In this document: in pieces, positions 51,969 to 61,953 of the stretch
How positions within the stretch are numbered: the first letter of the stretch is position 1
How the letters are laid out: each line of letters starts with the position of its first letter
Origin: Gambelia wislizenii
Taxonomy: Eukaryota > Chordata > Lepidosauria > Squamata > Crotaphytidae
Direction: 5' to 3'
Length of the DNA: 64,000 bases
Assembly (NCBI GenBank): GCA_030847615.1
Contig: JAUMIR010000001.1
Span: forward strand, 89,949,501 to 90,013,500
The notes under the pieces: model-generated
Database searches by the model: none
Told to the model about the DNA's origin: nothing
Seen by the model: only the letters and a program-made list of their open reading frames with translations
Program-made: the position numbers and the translations under genes

Positions 51969-52565
51969 TATTGACAAGCTGGAACATGTCTAAAGAAGAG
52001 TGATCATGATGGAAAAAAGCTTGGAAACCAAGGTCTATCAGGAAAATCTTCATGGGCTGGGTATGTTTAACTTGGAGAAGAAAAGACTGAGAGATGATAG
52101 CCTTCATTAATTATTTGAAGAGATCTCATAAAGAAGATGGAACAAGTTTGTATTCTGCTGCTCTAGAAACTAGGACACAAACCAACAGATTCAGATTACA
52201 AGAGACTACCTAAACACTAGGAACAATGTCCTGATGGTAAGAGCTGTTCAATAGTGGAATAGACGGCCTTGGAGGATGGTGGACTCTCCTTCTTTGGAAG
52301 TTTTTAAAGAGAGTTGGATGGCCATCCATCCAAAGACCAAAGACTAGATGGCCTTTGAGGTACCTTCCAACTCTGTTAAGCCTAGCTCACTGGAATTAAA
52401 CTAAGAGAAAATTACTGTAAGAAGTGGAGCACTATAAGTTCCAGTGGAGGAACATTGATAGAATAAGGCTTCACTTCTTTCTTCCTTGCACACCATTACA
52501 TATAAAATTTAGATTCCAGTACTTATCAGAAGCTCAACACATTTAGAGCTGTATTGACCCTTGGA

Positions 52566-52662
52566 ATCCATGAAGCTGAGAAAGTAGACCAAGCCTATAA
52601 AAGCTTATGCTACAATTTCTTTCTCTCAGTTAGTCTTAAAGATGCTACAAGATCCCCTTGCT
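52566..52662 (+). mobile_element. Short amniote repeat (CAGAAGCTTATG type)
   Basis: CTATAAAAGCTTATGCTAC, CAGTTAGTCTTAAAGATGCTAC and AAGATCCCCTTGCT follow the order of the copies at 30020 and 31322. Confidence 0.6.
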
Positions 52663-52862
52663 TACAATAATTCACGTATGAGATTACCAAAGCCTGGAAA
52701 AGCAGATGGGCTGTCTCAACAGTCAAGAACCTATGGATCTTATGGATATTCAAGAGATGGAGATTACATGCTTTTGCTAATACCCTGATAAAGGGGCTCA
52801 GGGATAAATGGTCATCCAGCAGGAATCTGAGGTTCCTGGCAACCAAAACTGGAACTTCTATG
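52663..52862 (-). mobile_element. LINE RT fragment, subfamily different from the other L2 copies
   Basis: On the minus strand 52846-52670 reads MVARNLRFLLDDHLSLSPFI, CNLHLLNIHKI and LLFQALVISYVNYC. This resembles the region following the RT catalytic core in L2-like LINEs best known from fish and amphibians (LGV-x2-DD...NI-x-KIR...QALVIS-x-x-DYC). About 60 residues are open. The fragment abuts the short repeat at 52566-52662. Confidence 0.65.
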
Positions 52863-52895
52863 AAACATATATGTTTGTAAATGTAGACATAGTAT

Positions 52896-53826
52896 GATCA
52901 TAGAATCATAGGATTGTAGAGTTGGAAGAGACCACAAGGGCCATCCAGTCCAACCTCCTGCCATGCAGAAAATCATGATCAAAGCATCCCTGACAGATGG
53001 CCATCCAGCCTCTGTTTAAAGACCTCCAAGGAAGGAGACCCCGCCACGCTTCAAACAGCTCTTACTGTCAAAAAGTTCCTCCTAATGTTGAGGTGGAATC
53101 TCTGTTCCTGGAGCTTGCATCCATTGTTCCATGTTCTAGTCTCTGGAGCAGCAGAAAACAAGCTTGCTCCATCCTCAATGTGACACCCCTTCAAATACTT
53201 AAACAGAGCTATCATATCTCCCCTTAACCATCTTTTTTCCAGGCTAAACATACCCAGCTCCCTAAGTCTTTCCTCATAAGGCATGGTTTCCAGACCATTC
53301 ACCATTTTAGTCACCCTCCTCTGGACACGCTCCAATTTGTCAATGTCCTTTTTGAACTGTGGTGCTCAGAACTGGACACAATATTCTAGGTGAGGCCTGA
53401 CCAAGGCAGAATAGAATGGTACTATTACTTCCCTTGATTACTATACTTCTATTGATGCAGCCCAAAATCGCATTGGGCTGCCATATCACACTGTTTTTAG
53501 CTGCGGCATCACACTGTTGACTCATGTTCAACTTGTGGTCTACTAGGACTCCTAGATCACTTTGGCACATAGTCTCATTCAGCCAGGTCTCCCTCATTCT
53601 ATATCTATGCAATTTGTTTTTCCACCCTAAGTGCAGTACCTTACATTTCTCTGTACTGAATTTCATTTTGTTAGCTTTGGCCTAGCTTTCTAGTCTATTC
53701 AGGTCATTTTGAATTCTGATCCTGTCCTCTAAGGTATTAGCTACTCCTCCTAATTTGGTGTCATCTGCTAATTTGATAAGTATGCTCCTAATTATGTCAT
53801 CGAAGCCATTGATAAAGATGTTGATA
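52896..53826 (-). mobile_element. CR1 LINE, antisense, 0.9 kb
   Basis: The minus strand reads from IFINGFDDI and the catalytic box, here L-A-D-D, through LGGVANTLEDRIRIQNDLNRLES, CQSDLGVLVDHKLNMSQQCD and a frameshift near 53340, to [22 protein letters not shown] and the 3' tail. Two open parts are 53666-53340 and 53335-53051. About 30 bp are missing near 53045. Confidence 0.9.
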
Positions 53827-54372
53827 TAAGAGTCACAAATAATTCTGCAAGATGACAGGAAAGAAATACTGTATATATATTAGTTTCTGATTGGCTCCTT
53901 ACATAACAGCACATTTGCCACAGGCATACCAGTGTTTGAAGAAAAGTATCCTCGAGATTAGAGAGGAGATGTGTTGTCTGTATCAAAACCTGGAAGTAAC
54001 ATGTGAAAAGTAATTCAGTTACCTCTAATGGGTTACTTTTGAATGATAAAGGCATAACAAAACAATTTTCTTAAAACAGCATAACAACTGGTGATAACGT
54101 TACTTTTTGTAAGAGTAACAAGTTACATCTGTCATTATTCCTAAAACATTGCTTTGTGGTAAGTAATTTTCAAGGCTTTTTGGACATTTAACTTTTTGAG
54201 TTTAGGGTTTTTAGTATGTGCAAAACAGCCTTGGGAACTGGTGAACAAGATGCATTCTGACCACACCTCTGGATTGTGGATTTGCATACAATTTGAATAA
54301 GATCATTTATGTGTAAAGATGCAAATTTAGAAATGTAGAAATAACTTCTCAGCATAACAGGGGAGACTATTA
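53827..54372. other. No recognisable gene
   Basis: Ordinary AT-rich sequence. Confidence 0.4.
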
Positions 54373-54579
54373 GGACTTTATCACACAAGGGTGCCAAAGC
54401 AGAATAACTGTGGGGCAGTAGCATCTGTGACTGTACCTTATCACATGATGACGTGTCTGTCCTGTAGCTGCTTTGTCTTCCATCCGTTCCTGGAGCATTC
54501 CTTTTCATTGATGGGCAAAACTTGTCAATGCCACCCAATTGTGCTGCTTTACTATATTGATTCAGGTGTGATAAGTTCC
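54373..54579. mobile_element. 207-bp MITE, GGACTTTATCACAC ends
   Basis: Left GGACTTTATCACACAAGG and right GGTGTGATAAGTTCC are inverted. It is a shorter relative of the GGACTTTATCAGAC family. Flanks TTA and TCC do not agree. Confidence 0.65.
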
Positions 54580-55097
54580 TCCTGCTGCACTTCTCCACAG
54601 TTGGTGTGAGTGGGTGTGATTCTGCTCCTCTCCCACTCCCCCCTTGCTATTCCCAAGCAGGCTGCGTCCTCAGCTTCTTTTCTTTACTTAATCAATTGTG
54701 CTGAAAATAGAAAAAATTGGGGGGCAGGGAGACCAAAAGGCATGCTGGGAAGGGCATAGTGTAGAAAAGCGGGGTTATGGAGGCTTGTGTGTAGAAGATA
54801 GACCCCAGGACTATGGAAACACCATGGCGCTTTTGAAGAGCTGTGCAAAAATGACTGTCCCCAAACAGGTATATTTGCATTTCCTACATTAACACAGTTG
54901 TGGCATCTTAACAGCCTGGTGAGATAAAGTCCTCTCTCTGCTCTCCAGGGGCTAATAAATGGGGATGGGCATCTTGCAGATCCTTGCCTGCCTGCCTGCC
55001 TGCCTTTATAATAAATATTTCTGTCATTGATCTTCAAGCTGGACTTGAACTAGACAGGCCTTTGGACAGACAATGGCTTCAGACAGAGGACATATTG
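54580..55097. other. No recognisable gene
   Basis: A short CCTG repeat near 54985-55005. Nothing else. Confidence 0.4.
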
Positions 55098-55321
55098 TGT
55101 GCCTTCAAGTTGTTTCTGACTTATTGTGGCCCTAAGGTAAACCTATCACTGGGTTTTCTTGGCAAGATTGTTTTAGAGGTTTGTCATTCTCTTCCTCTGA
55201 GGCTGAGAGAGGTGTGGCTTTCCCAAGCTCACCCAGTGGGTCTCCATAGCTGAATGGGTATTCAAACCCCGGTCTCCTGGAGCACTAGTCCAATGCTCAA
55301 ATCATTATACCCCTTTGGCTC
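55098..55321 (-). mobile_element. tRNA-headed SINE with RTE-like tail, antisense
   Basis: GTGCCTTCAAGTTGTTTCTG is the reversed tail, then TGGGTTTTCTTGGCAAGA, TCCTCTGAGGCTGAGAGAG, a reversed B box ATTCAAACCCCG and a reversed head ending CCCCTTTGGCTC. A nearly complete copy. Confidence 0.85.
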
Positions 55322-55349
55322 AGAGAGCTGACTATGCTATAAATAGGTA

Positions 55350-56340
55350 ATAGGGATTCAGCCTGTGTTATGCTCCCCCTGATAATGCAGGTTTGCAGTT
55401 TGGGGGTACTCCTGGATTCAGCTCTGAGCTTGGAGGCCCAGGTTTCAGAAGTGACCGGGAGTGCTTTTGCACAGCTAAAGCTAGTGCGCCAACTGCACCC
55501 ATTCCTGGAGAAGTCGGATTTGGCCATGGTGGTACATACCTTGGTTACATCCCATTTGGATTACTGTAATATGCTCTATGTGGGGCTGCCTTTGAAAAAT
55601 GCTCAGAAACTTATCATAGAATCATAGAATTGTAGAGTTGGAAGAGACCACAAGGGCCATCCAGTCCAACTCCCTGCCACGTAGAAAACTTCAGTTAGTC
55701 CAAAGAGCTGCAGCCAGGTTGTTAACTGGGGCTGGCTACAGGAAGCACACAACTTCTCTGTTGCAACAGCTCCATTGGCTGCCAGTTTGTTTCCGGGTAC
55801 AATTCAAAGTGCTGGTTTTGACTTATAAAGCCTATGTGGCATGGGTCCAGATTATTTGAAGGACCACATCTCACTGTATGACCCCAGTAGAGCTTTAAGA
55901 TCATTTGGAGAAGCCCTTCTCTCTGTCCCATCACCTTCTCAGGTGCATTTGGTGGGAACAAGGGAAAGGGCTTTCTTGGTGGATGCTCCCAAACTGTGGA
56001 ACTCCCTTCTCAGAGAAGCCAGGGTGTCCCCATCTTTGCTCTCCATCTGGCAGCAGGTTAAGACATTTTTATGCCACCAGGTTTTTGTGAACCAACAAGG
56101 GATGGGCTAGTGAGGCTGTGTGGTGTCAGGTTTTTTTTAAAAGGTATTTTAATTTTTACTGTAATGTTTTAAACTTGTAAATGGTTTAATTCTTTTTAAA
56201 ATGTTATATTTATAATGTGATTTTAACTTTGTACTGTTTTTAGCTTGTATTGTTTTTATAATGATGTTGTGAGCCACCTGGAGTCCCATTGGTGGGAGAA
56301 AAGTGGGATAGAAATCAACAACAACAACAACAACAACAAC
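55350..56340 (+). mobile_element. L2 LINE, 5'-truncated, carrying a small CR1 insertion
   Basis: Codons from 55370 read VCSLGVLLDSALSLEAQVSEV, LVRQLHPFLEKSDLAMVVHTL, SHLDYCNMLYVGLP, then a CR1 insertion at 55617-55689, then LQLVQRAAARLLTGAGYRKH, QQLHWLPVCFRVQFKVLV and WNSLLREA in shifting frames. The 3' UTR ends with GAGCCACCTGGAGTCCCATT, GTGGGATAGAAATC and a (CAA)n tail at 56317-56344. Confidence 0.9.
55617..55689 (-). mobile_element. Tiny CR1 3' end inside L2
   Basis: ATCATAGAATCATAGAATTG to CAACTCCCTGCCACGTAG is just the last 70 bp of CR1 in antisense. The flanks GAAACTT (55609-55615) and AAAACTT (55686-55692) form a probable short duplication, and L2 codons continue on both sides. Confidence 0.85.
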
Positions 56341-57039
56341 AACAGAAGAAGAACTGGGTGAGGAAAAAAAATCTCTACAAAGCAAATGAAGCAATGGAAC
56401 CACATGGAGGCTTAGTTGTTATTTTTCTTTACCATCATGAAAATATGCAGCTTTCAAAAAGGGTTGCAAAGAGTCACTGAGCAGTGAGCAGACATTTCCA
56501 ACAATTGCCTTTTGTCATGATTTGTTGTTAATTTCACTGCTTGCAATAAGATTGTTATTATGACTGTTAACTGTTAATAGGCCACAAAAATCAGTGGGAG
56601 TTGCCCTTCAATTTCCTTTGGCATTGGATCAAAGCAAAGGAGCATTTTAACACTACCTTCAACATATCATACCCCTTCTTATACAATGAGAAGTAAACTG
56701 ATTGCTGTCTGGGCAAAATTCATCTAGCTATGGCAGCAAGTCAACTAGTACCGTAATTGATAAAACTACTGCATACAAATTATGGCTAAGCCCTATTATG
56801 TGTCACCAAATTCATATCAGACAAACTGCTTATTAAGCTGGCCCAGTGCTTTTCAGACTTCACAGGAGATGTTATCTTCAGCATTTACAGGATGGAAAAC
56901 AACATTAATAAAACAAAAACATTTTTAAAAGCTAAAACGGAAATCCTTGTCAGTTAATAGGGCTGCAACAAGCAAGACAAACTGGCCATGCAGCAGTTAA
57001 TGACAATACCTGGAATTTAAAAATATATAATTGAAGTAG
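56341..57039. other. No gene; possible constraint at 56480-56720
   Basis: Repeat-free. 56480-56720 (TCATGATTTGTTGTTAATTT, TTGCAATAAGATTGTTATTATG) looks enhancer-like; there is no independent support. Confidence 0.25.
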
Positions 57040-57190
57040 AAGCAGTGGAAATGTTCCAGAACTGGAGAAAATTACTTTGGGTCTGACAAGTCCCTGAATA
57101 CTATCTGGGGATTCTGGGAACTGGGGTCTATATGTAATTTTTGCAAGCACTGTTTTAAACTGGATGCATTCTATAAGTTGTAGTTGTACA
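57040..57190. mobile_element. TTGTAGTCC-type MITE, degraded
   Basis: CTGGAGAAAATTACTTTGGG, GGGGATTCTGGGAAC and GTAATTTTTGCAAGCAC are the eroded arms of the 20947-21066 family. Confidence 0.45.
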
Positions 57191-57471
57191 ATGAAATCTC
57201 TAGACAGAGTCTGAGCTAGTTTGCCAGAGTCAGATTAGGTTTGGGGATGGTTGCTACAGTCACTAGTAGAAACACAGTGAACAGACAGGGTGGGCATTTC
57301 CAAGCACCAAAGAAAAGGGAATGCAAGGATTAAAAAAGACAAATTTGACAATTAGAGATCTACTTGAGTGTGTCTGATAATAAGAATGACAGCTCCAACA
57401 CAGTGAAAAATAGGGGTTTGCTCTGAATGATGCTCTGAACTTTGTGTTACCCTAACTGAAAACAGGGATAA

Positions 57472-57572
57472 GCAACTTGTGAATTTCTAGATGTTGCTCC
57501 ATAGCTACTCCCATCAGTGATGAGTGATGATGTGAGTTACAGTCTGACACCAGTTCTGGAGAAGCCTGCTTT
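57472..57572. mobile_element. hAT-type MITE, degraded
   Basis: AACTTGTGAATTTCTAGATGTT, CTACTCCCATCAGTGATG and GAGTTACAGTCTGACACCAG follow the order of the MITE at 27709-27838. Confidence 0.4.
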
Positions 57573-58547
57573 AACATGTAACAGTACAGGGCAACTCACT
57601 GCATGCTTTAATGCTATTTTTACATGCACAGAGAGATGCTGAAAACATGTTAAAGTTTTGCTATTGCTCTTCATAGAAAGGGAATAGAAAAGGGTGTTAC
57701 GTTTAGATTGCTGGAAGATCTTCTTGGATGAACTGTAGAAGAACACCAATTAGTCTCCATTTTCTTCAACTAAGACTTGAAAGATGAAAATGTAATTCAG
57801 CATAGCTTGTGTGTTCAGTTTAGCCTCACAGCTTGTCATAATAAATTATGAGACATGAGAAGGGAATTAGGAAGTTGCAAATCAGACCTTAATGGAGATC
57901 TTAAGTGAAGACAAAGCACAGCCAGCTAGAGCTGACACTTGCCAAATTCCAGCTCTGCTTGAAGGGCAATTATTTTCATGTCTCCCCCTTTGGCCCAAAT
58001 TCCTCTTTTTATTTCTCATTTCATTCTTTTTCTGAATCATTCCAATTTCAACACACCAAAGGGATATGCTAGCTTAACTTTCATCTACCACCTATTCCTG
58101 AAGAGTGGTTATTTGTTTCCTAAGGATTTTCCCCTACAGTTTTGCAAAAACAGGAGAGACCACAGTTAGGCACTGAGCATAACAAAAGGCAAACACTTGC
58201 AAAGATCAAAGGCTGGATTCAGCTTGAACTTGAAAAGACATGGACAGCCATGGCCACCATGTGTGTGCCTTTTCTCTTGCGATGGATCACACCTCCTCAA
58301 ATGAGCCAAATTATTAGGGACTTTGTCCTGATGATGCTCCAAATAGGAAATACTTTGAATTATTAAACTAATTCCACTCACTCACATGCACGCACATACA
58401 GAGACAAAAACAAAAGGCAATAAATCTGGGACTTTACCCATCCACCCAACCATCCCCTGCAAGCTTCAGTCTTGAAGGCTTTGCATGTGAAAATACCTAA
58501 CCAGATGTTCACCATTTTGTAATGTATTTTGTGTTTCCACCTCTCCA
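57573..58547. other. No gene; possible constraint at 57780-57990
   Basis: 57780-57990 contains TTGTCATAATAAATTATGAGAC (nearly palindromic) and GGGCAATTATTTTCATG, repeat-free. The rest is ordinary. Confidence 0.25.
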
Positions 58548-58870
58548 TTGATGCCCCCTTGGTCCGCCATAGCCTCACATCGGGAGGCATGGAGACACAC
58601 TATCCACAATGCTGCAGCCTTATTTGAGAACTCATGCCGAACAAATCTTGAAGAGAAACGACAACGGAGACAGAATCACAACCCGGAAACATCACCCAAG
58701 GATCACCTTCTGCTCTGTTTGCTGCAACCAGACTTGTTTATCTCGAATTGGCTTTTTTAGTCATCAGTGTGTTTGCAGAAAGCGTGGGATGAGTCCTTCC
58801 TGAATCTTCATTTGCGAAGAAAAGCCAGAGAGAGAGAGGAGAGAGAGACAGACAGAGAGAGAGAGACACT
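58548..58870 (+). mobile_element. Zinc-finger-tailed LINE, 0.3-kb 3' copy
   Basis: It starts in the codons for SAIASHREAWRHTIHNAAALF (58560) and covers the finger region in shifted frames, the TGA stop at 58800-58802, the stem-loop at 58806-58819 and the (GA)n tail at 58828-58868. CATTTTGTAATGTATTTT before it and GCATTTGTAATTTTTTTCC after it may be an eroded target duplication. Confidence 0.88.
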
Positions 58871-59160
58871 AGCATTTGTAATTTTTTTCCAGGGTTACAC
58901 CATGGTGGAGAGAGAAGGCAGACAAAATCTGTCAGTTTGGAGCACCCTCTTCCTCCACCACCTTCCTTTTGCCTTCCCTGATGCATCACCCTGCCATCAC
59001 CTACAACTTCTATAGTGCACTCGAAGGCTTCTAACCACAGGCTAAGATATTACATGGTCAAGCAAAGCATGAGAGCTCTGCATGTGGAACTCAGCTATGG
59101 CTCACCTCTCACCACCATCAGAACTCACCACTGCACTGTGATAATTCCTTACCTCCACAG
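58871..59160. other. No recognisable gene
   Basis: Ordinary sequence between elements. Confidence 0.4.
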
Positions 59161-59372
59161 CCATTCCCTTGTTGATGGAGAGCGGAGGGTGGATCAGAGA
59201 AGCACCTGGCTATGTTCCCATAGCCAGATGCTGACTGAGGACATCTGCTGCAGAGATCTGCTGTGGCCTTCCAGAAGATTCAGCAGATGATGTCATAGTC
59301 TGCATCTGGTTATAGGAAAAGAGCTAGATGCTTCTTCGATCCCTTTCTGTTTGTTGCTAGCAACTGGAATGG
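59161..59372. mobile_element. 212-bp palindromic MITE, relative of 46963-47162
   Basis: CCATTCC at the left and GGAATGG at the right are inverted. Inner AGAGAAGCACCTGGCTATG, ATAGCCAGATGC and AGCAGATGATGTCATAGTC match the words of the other copy in the same order. Confidence 0.65.
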
Positions 59373-59629
59373 CTATAGTGAGGGGTATTATTGTAGCATG
59401 ATGTGTGTGGGGGGTGGGGGGTGCTTTGTTATTGCAGATAATACCAGCCTCTACAATGACCCCCACAAGACTGGTTTAAGGTGGACTGGATGCCAGCCAA
59501 TCTCTGAAAAATGCAAATGTGTGTGCAGAGTCAGTTGAAGATGTTTCATTGCCTGAGAAAAAGGACAAGATGGTATTTCTTTTTCATATTCCACATATAG
59601 AATGTGACTGAAGTGGCAGTTGAATCTTA

Positions 59630-59953
59630 GGGCTTTATCAGATGTGGGGAAACGTGGCACAAAACCACACCCTAAACTGCGTTAGAAGAATGTGAGAATA
59701 ACAGAAAGGGCAACGTTATCAGATGCCTGTGTCCTCAACCATTCCAGGGGCGTGGCACCTGTGTGAATAAGGCGTCCCCTTTTTAATTGATGGGCTAAGC
59801 TGTCAATCAAAAGTGATGTCTTATTCACACCCATGCTACACCCCCTGAAAGGCTGAAGGATTCTAGGATTCTATGATTCCATATGATAATTTTGCCCGTT
59901 TGTGTTCTCACCACATTCTTCTGACACGGTTTTTCATGCATCTGATAAAGTTC
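59630..59953. mobile_element. 324-bp palindromic MITE, GGGCTTTATCAGATG ends
   Basis: Left GGGCTTTATCAGATG and right CATCTGATAAAGTTC with exact TTA at 59627-59629 and 59954-59956. The inner halves are complementary (GTGAGAATAACAG... / GTGTTCTCACCACATTCTTC). A GGATTCTATGATTCC word at 59862-59880 recalls a CR1 tail. Confidence 0.78.
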
Positions 59954-59956
59954 TTA

Positions 59957-60344
59957 ATGTAGTTTATGGGCTACAGGGCAGGCTGTTTGACAGACAGTCA
60001 TCTGCCCCCAACACCTTCCCCAGTCTCTGCTCCCTGAAGTAGCTGCCTCATTCTGTCTAATGATAGATGAGGTGCTGTAAGTGTGAAATTACCTTCTGAG
60101 ACTGCTTCCAATTTTTAAGACTTAGTGGTATTTCTATAACATTTTCAAACTTTTCTATGCAACATTTAAAATGTGCATTAAAAATGTTTAACAAAAAACC
60201 ATAATTTCCTGAAACCTAAAAATGAATGTTTATGTCAAAGGCAGTGGGACAGAATATGCCTTACTGGCTGAACATGACCTGTGGGCCACTGGTTGACTAT
60301 GTGTAGGTTAGATAAACACCTGTCAAGCCTAGTTTAAGTTTAGT
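59957..60344. other. No recognisable gene
   Basis: Ordinary sequence. Confidence 0.4.
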
Positions 60345-60428
60345 GATCCCTGCCACACTACTGGGTTTGGACAAAGACTCCAGAGTTCTGACCCTTCAAT
60401 GACTTCCAACCTTGTGATTCTATTATTG
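60345..60428 (+). mobile_element. Degraded CR1 3' end (tentative)
   Basis: CCTGCCACACTACTGGGTTTGG and GACTTCCAACCTTGTGATTC match the CR1 3' UTR loosely. Confidence 0.35.
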
Positions 60429-60439
60429 GATAATGGTCA

Positions 60440-60860
60440 GCCTTCCACAGGGTCAGCTCTTGCATGATTCTTTGTTGACCTTTGAAGAATTGATCCGTCA
60501 TATAATTTGATGCTGTCATAAGTAAAGAGCATGTGCAGATTTATTATTCGGTAGCTTTGTTATCAGCTGGCAAAGATATTTCACATTAAATTTATAGATA
60601 TAGTGGTTTTAACTGCAGTAGCTCTTGATAAATTATGTAGGTCTTTTCTTGGAGAGCAAGGATATTAATCTCAACATAGAGTGGGGAGGGGAGTGCATGA
60701 TGTAATGGTCTTACATGGGCAATTGTATGGAGCCCAAGCTTGGAGTATTAAGAAACTAATGAAATAATGCTGGTGTGTAATGTTCACATTGAACATTAAA
60801 GCCAATCACTTGACATGGGCATTTGAAAGTATATCAAAATATGCCACCTCCATAGCTTCT
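60440..60860. other. Candidate conserved non-coding sequence
   Basis: Repeat-free AT-rich sequence with CATATAATTTGATGC, TTGATAAATTATGTAGG, GATATTAATCTC and a GTTCACATTGAACATT near-palindrome at about 60783. Texture only. Confidence 0.25.
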
Positions 60861-60974
60861 TAAGGATAAATATATATGATGCTTGGCAGCAGGCTTTTGC
60901 CTAAAATAGTACCAGTGTATCAAGTTCTTCCTTATTTCTGTTAAGTTCACTTACCACATATTACAGACATAGAG

Positions 60975-61090
60975 AACCTTTGGTCCTCTGGCTGTTCTGG
61001 ACTTCAACTACCAGAAACCTCAATCAGCATGGGCAATGGTTGGAGACTATAAAAGTTGTAGTCCAAAATACCTGGAGGGAGAAGTGCTCC
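60975..61090. mobile_element. hAT-type MITE, TTGTAGTCC type
   Basis: GGCTGTTCTGGACTTCAAC and AAAGTTGTAGTCCAAAATACC are inverted around CAATCAGCATGGGCAATGG. Confidence 0.55.
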
Positions 61091-61191
61091 TCTCTCCCCC
61101 ATATCATGACAGTATCACATTATGTGTCCCATTGCTTCATGACTGGTTTCTTCTGGCAATGCTAGACAAAAGTGTGATTTGATAGTGGCTT

Positions 61192-61953
61192 TGTTACCTG
61201 CCTTGACAGCCCTCACCTTTCAATAACACATAATTGGCAATATTTAATAATTTGGCTGGCTATGGTCTGCTACGTGGTAGGCAAGTAAACCTGGGACTCC
61301 CTAGATAGCAAGGCTGGAGTTCCTGCACAACCTAGGGAGAGGCCTTCTAAATTCCTTAAACAGGTCATATCCAGGTCAGAATTGAGTCATCGACCAATCC
61401 CATCAAGGATAGCTGAGCACTCAGTGATTGCAAAACGGGCTTTTCCTCTTTTCCCTGGTTCACAATGGAAGGTTGTCTGTGCCCATTCAGTCCCAAATAT
61501 CTTACCAATCAATGATCGGTAACACCTCCACAGAATCCTTTGTCCAGTCCTAGGAATCTCCAAGAGACATTGTATCCCACTCTAAATCCCATCTCTTCAA
61601 GGAAAATATAAAATATAAATATCACCCTAAAATGCTGCCAAAGTGCTCACAGATCTTCTTCCTCTTGTCTTCACGACAAGTCTGTGTAGCCACGTGCACA
61701 GCTTCCCTGCATCCATCCAATCTGCTGCTTTTCTGTGACCCTCAGAATGCAACTCCAAGTATCCTCTGCTCCACAAATCTCTGCTCCTCTGATTGGTATA
61801 GTATAACCCACAATCCCCTCACTCTATTCCTCTATCCAAATGCTTCCTACTTTCTTCAGTAGCCTCGTGTGATTGCTTGAAGCTTGAGTGTTAGTGTGAA
61901 TGCTGTTAAAATTAAATTCCAATAAAAACCATTTAATTGGTTTTTAAACCATT
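61192..61953 (+). mobile_element. LTR, second copy of the 50960 family, broken by L2
   Basis: It starts TGTTACCTGCC, as the other copy starts TGTTACATGCC. It shares CTATTCCTCTAT, AGCCTCGTGTG/AGCCTTGTGTG, the GAGTGTTAGTGTGAATG region and CCAATAAAAACC (polyadenylation signal). The right part is not in the window because an L2 inserted just after the signal. Confidence 0.65.
61928..61953. repeat. Double ACCATTTAATTGGT
   Basis: ACCATTTAATTGGT, itself nearly palindromic, starts at 61928 and again at 61948 around TTTTAA at the LTR/L2 junction. It may mark the L2 target duplication or an LTR feature. Confidence 0.5.

Larger units (their letters stand above)
50811..52378 (+). mobile_element. CR1 LINE split by a Tigger-like MITE
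   Basis: CR1 begins with CCAGTTCTGGGCACCACAAG and breaks at GAATGATA. It resumes at 51969 with TATTGACAAGCTGGAACATG, in register with intact CR1 copies such as 2757-3238. Then follow decayed codons for GLGMFNLEKKRLRDD, VRAVQ and SPSLEVFKES and the tail to 52378. Many stops show it is older than the other CR1 copies. Confidence 0.85.
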
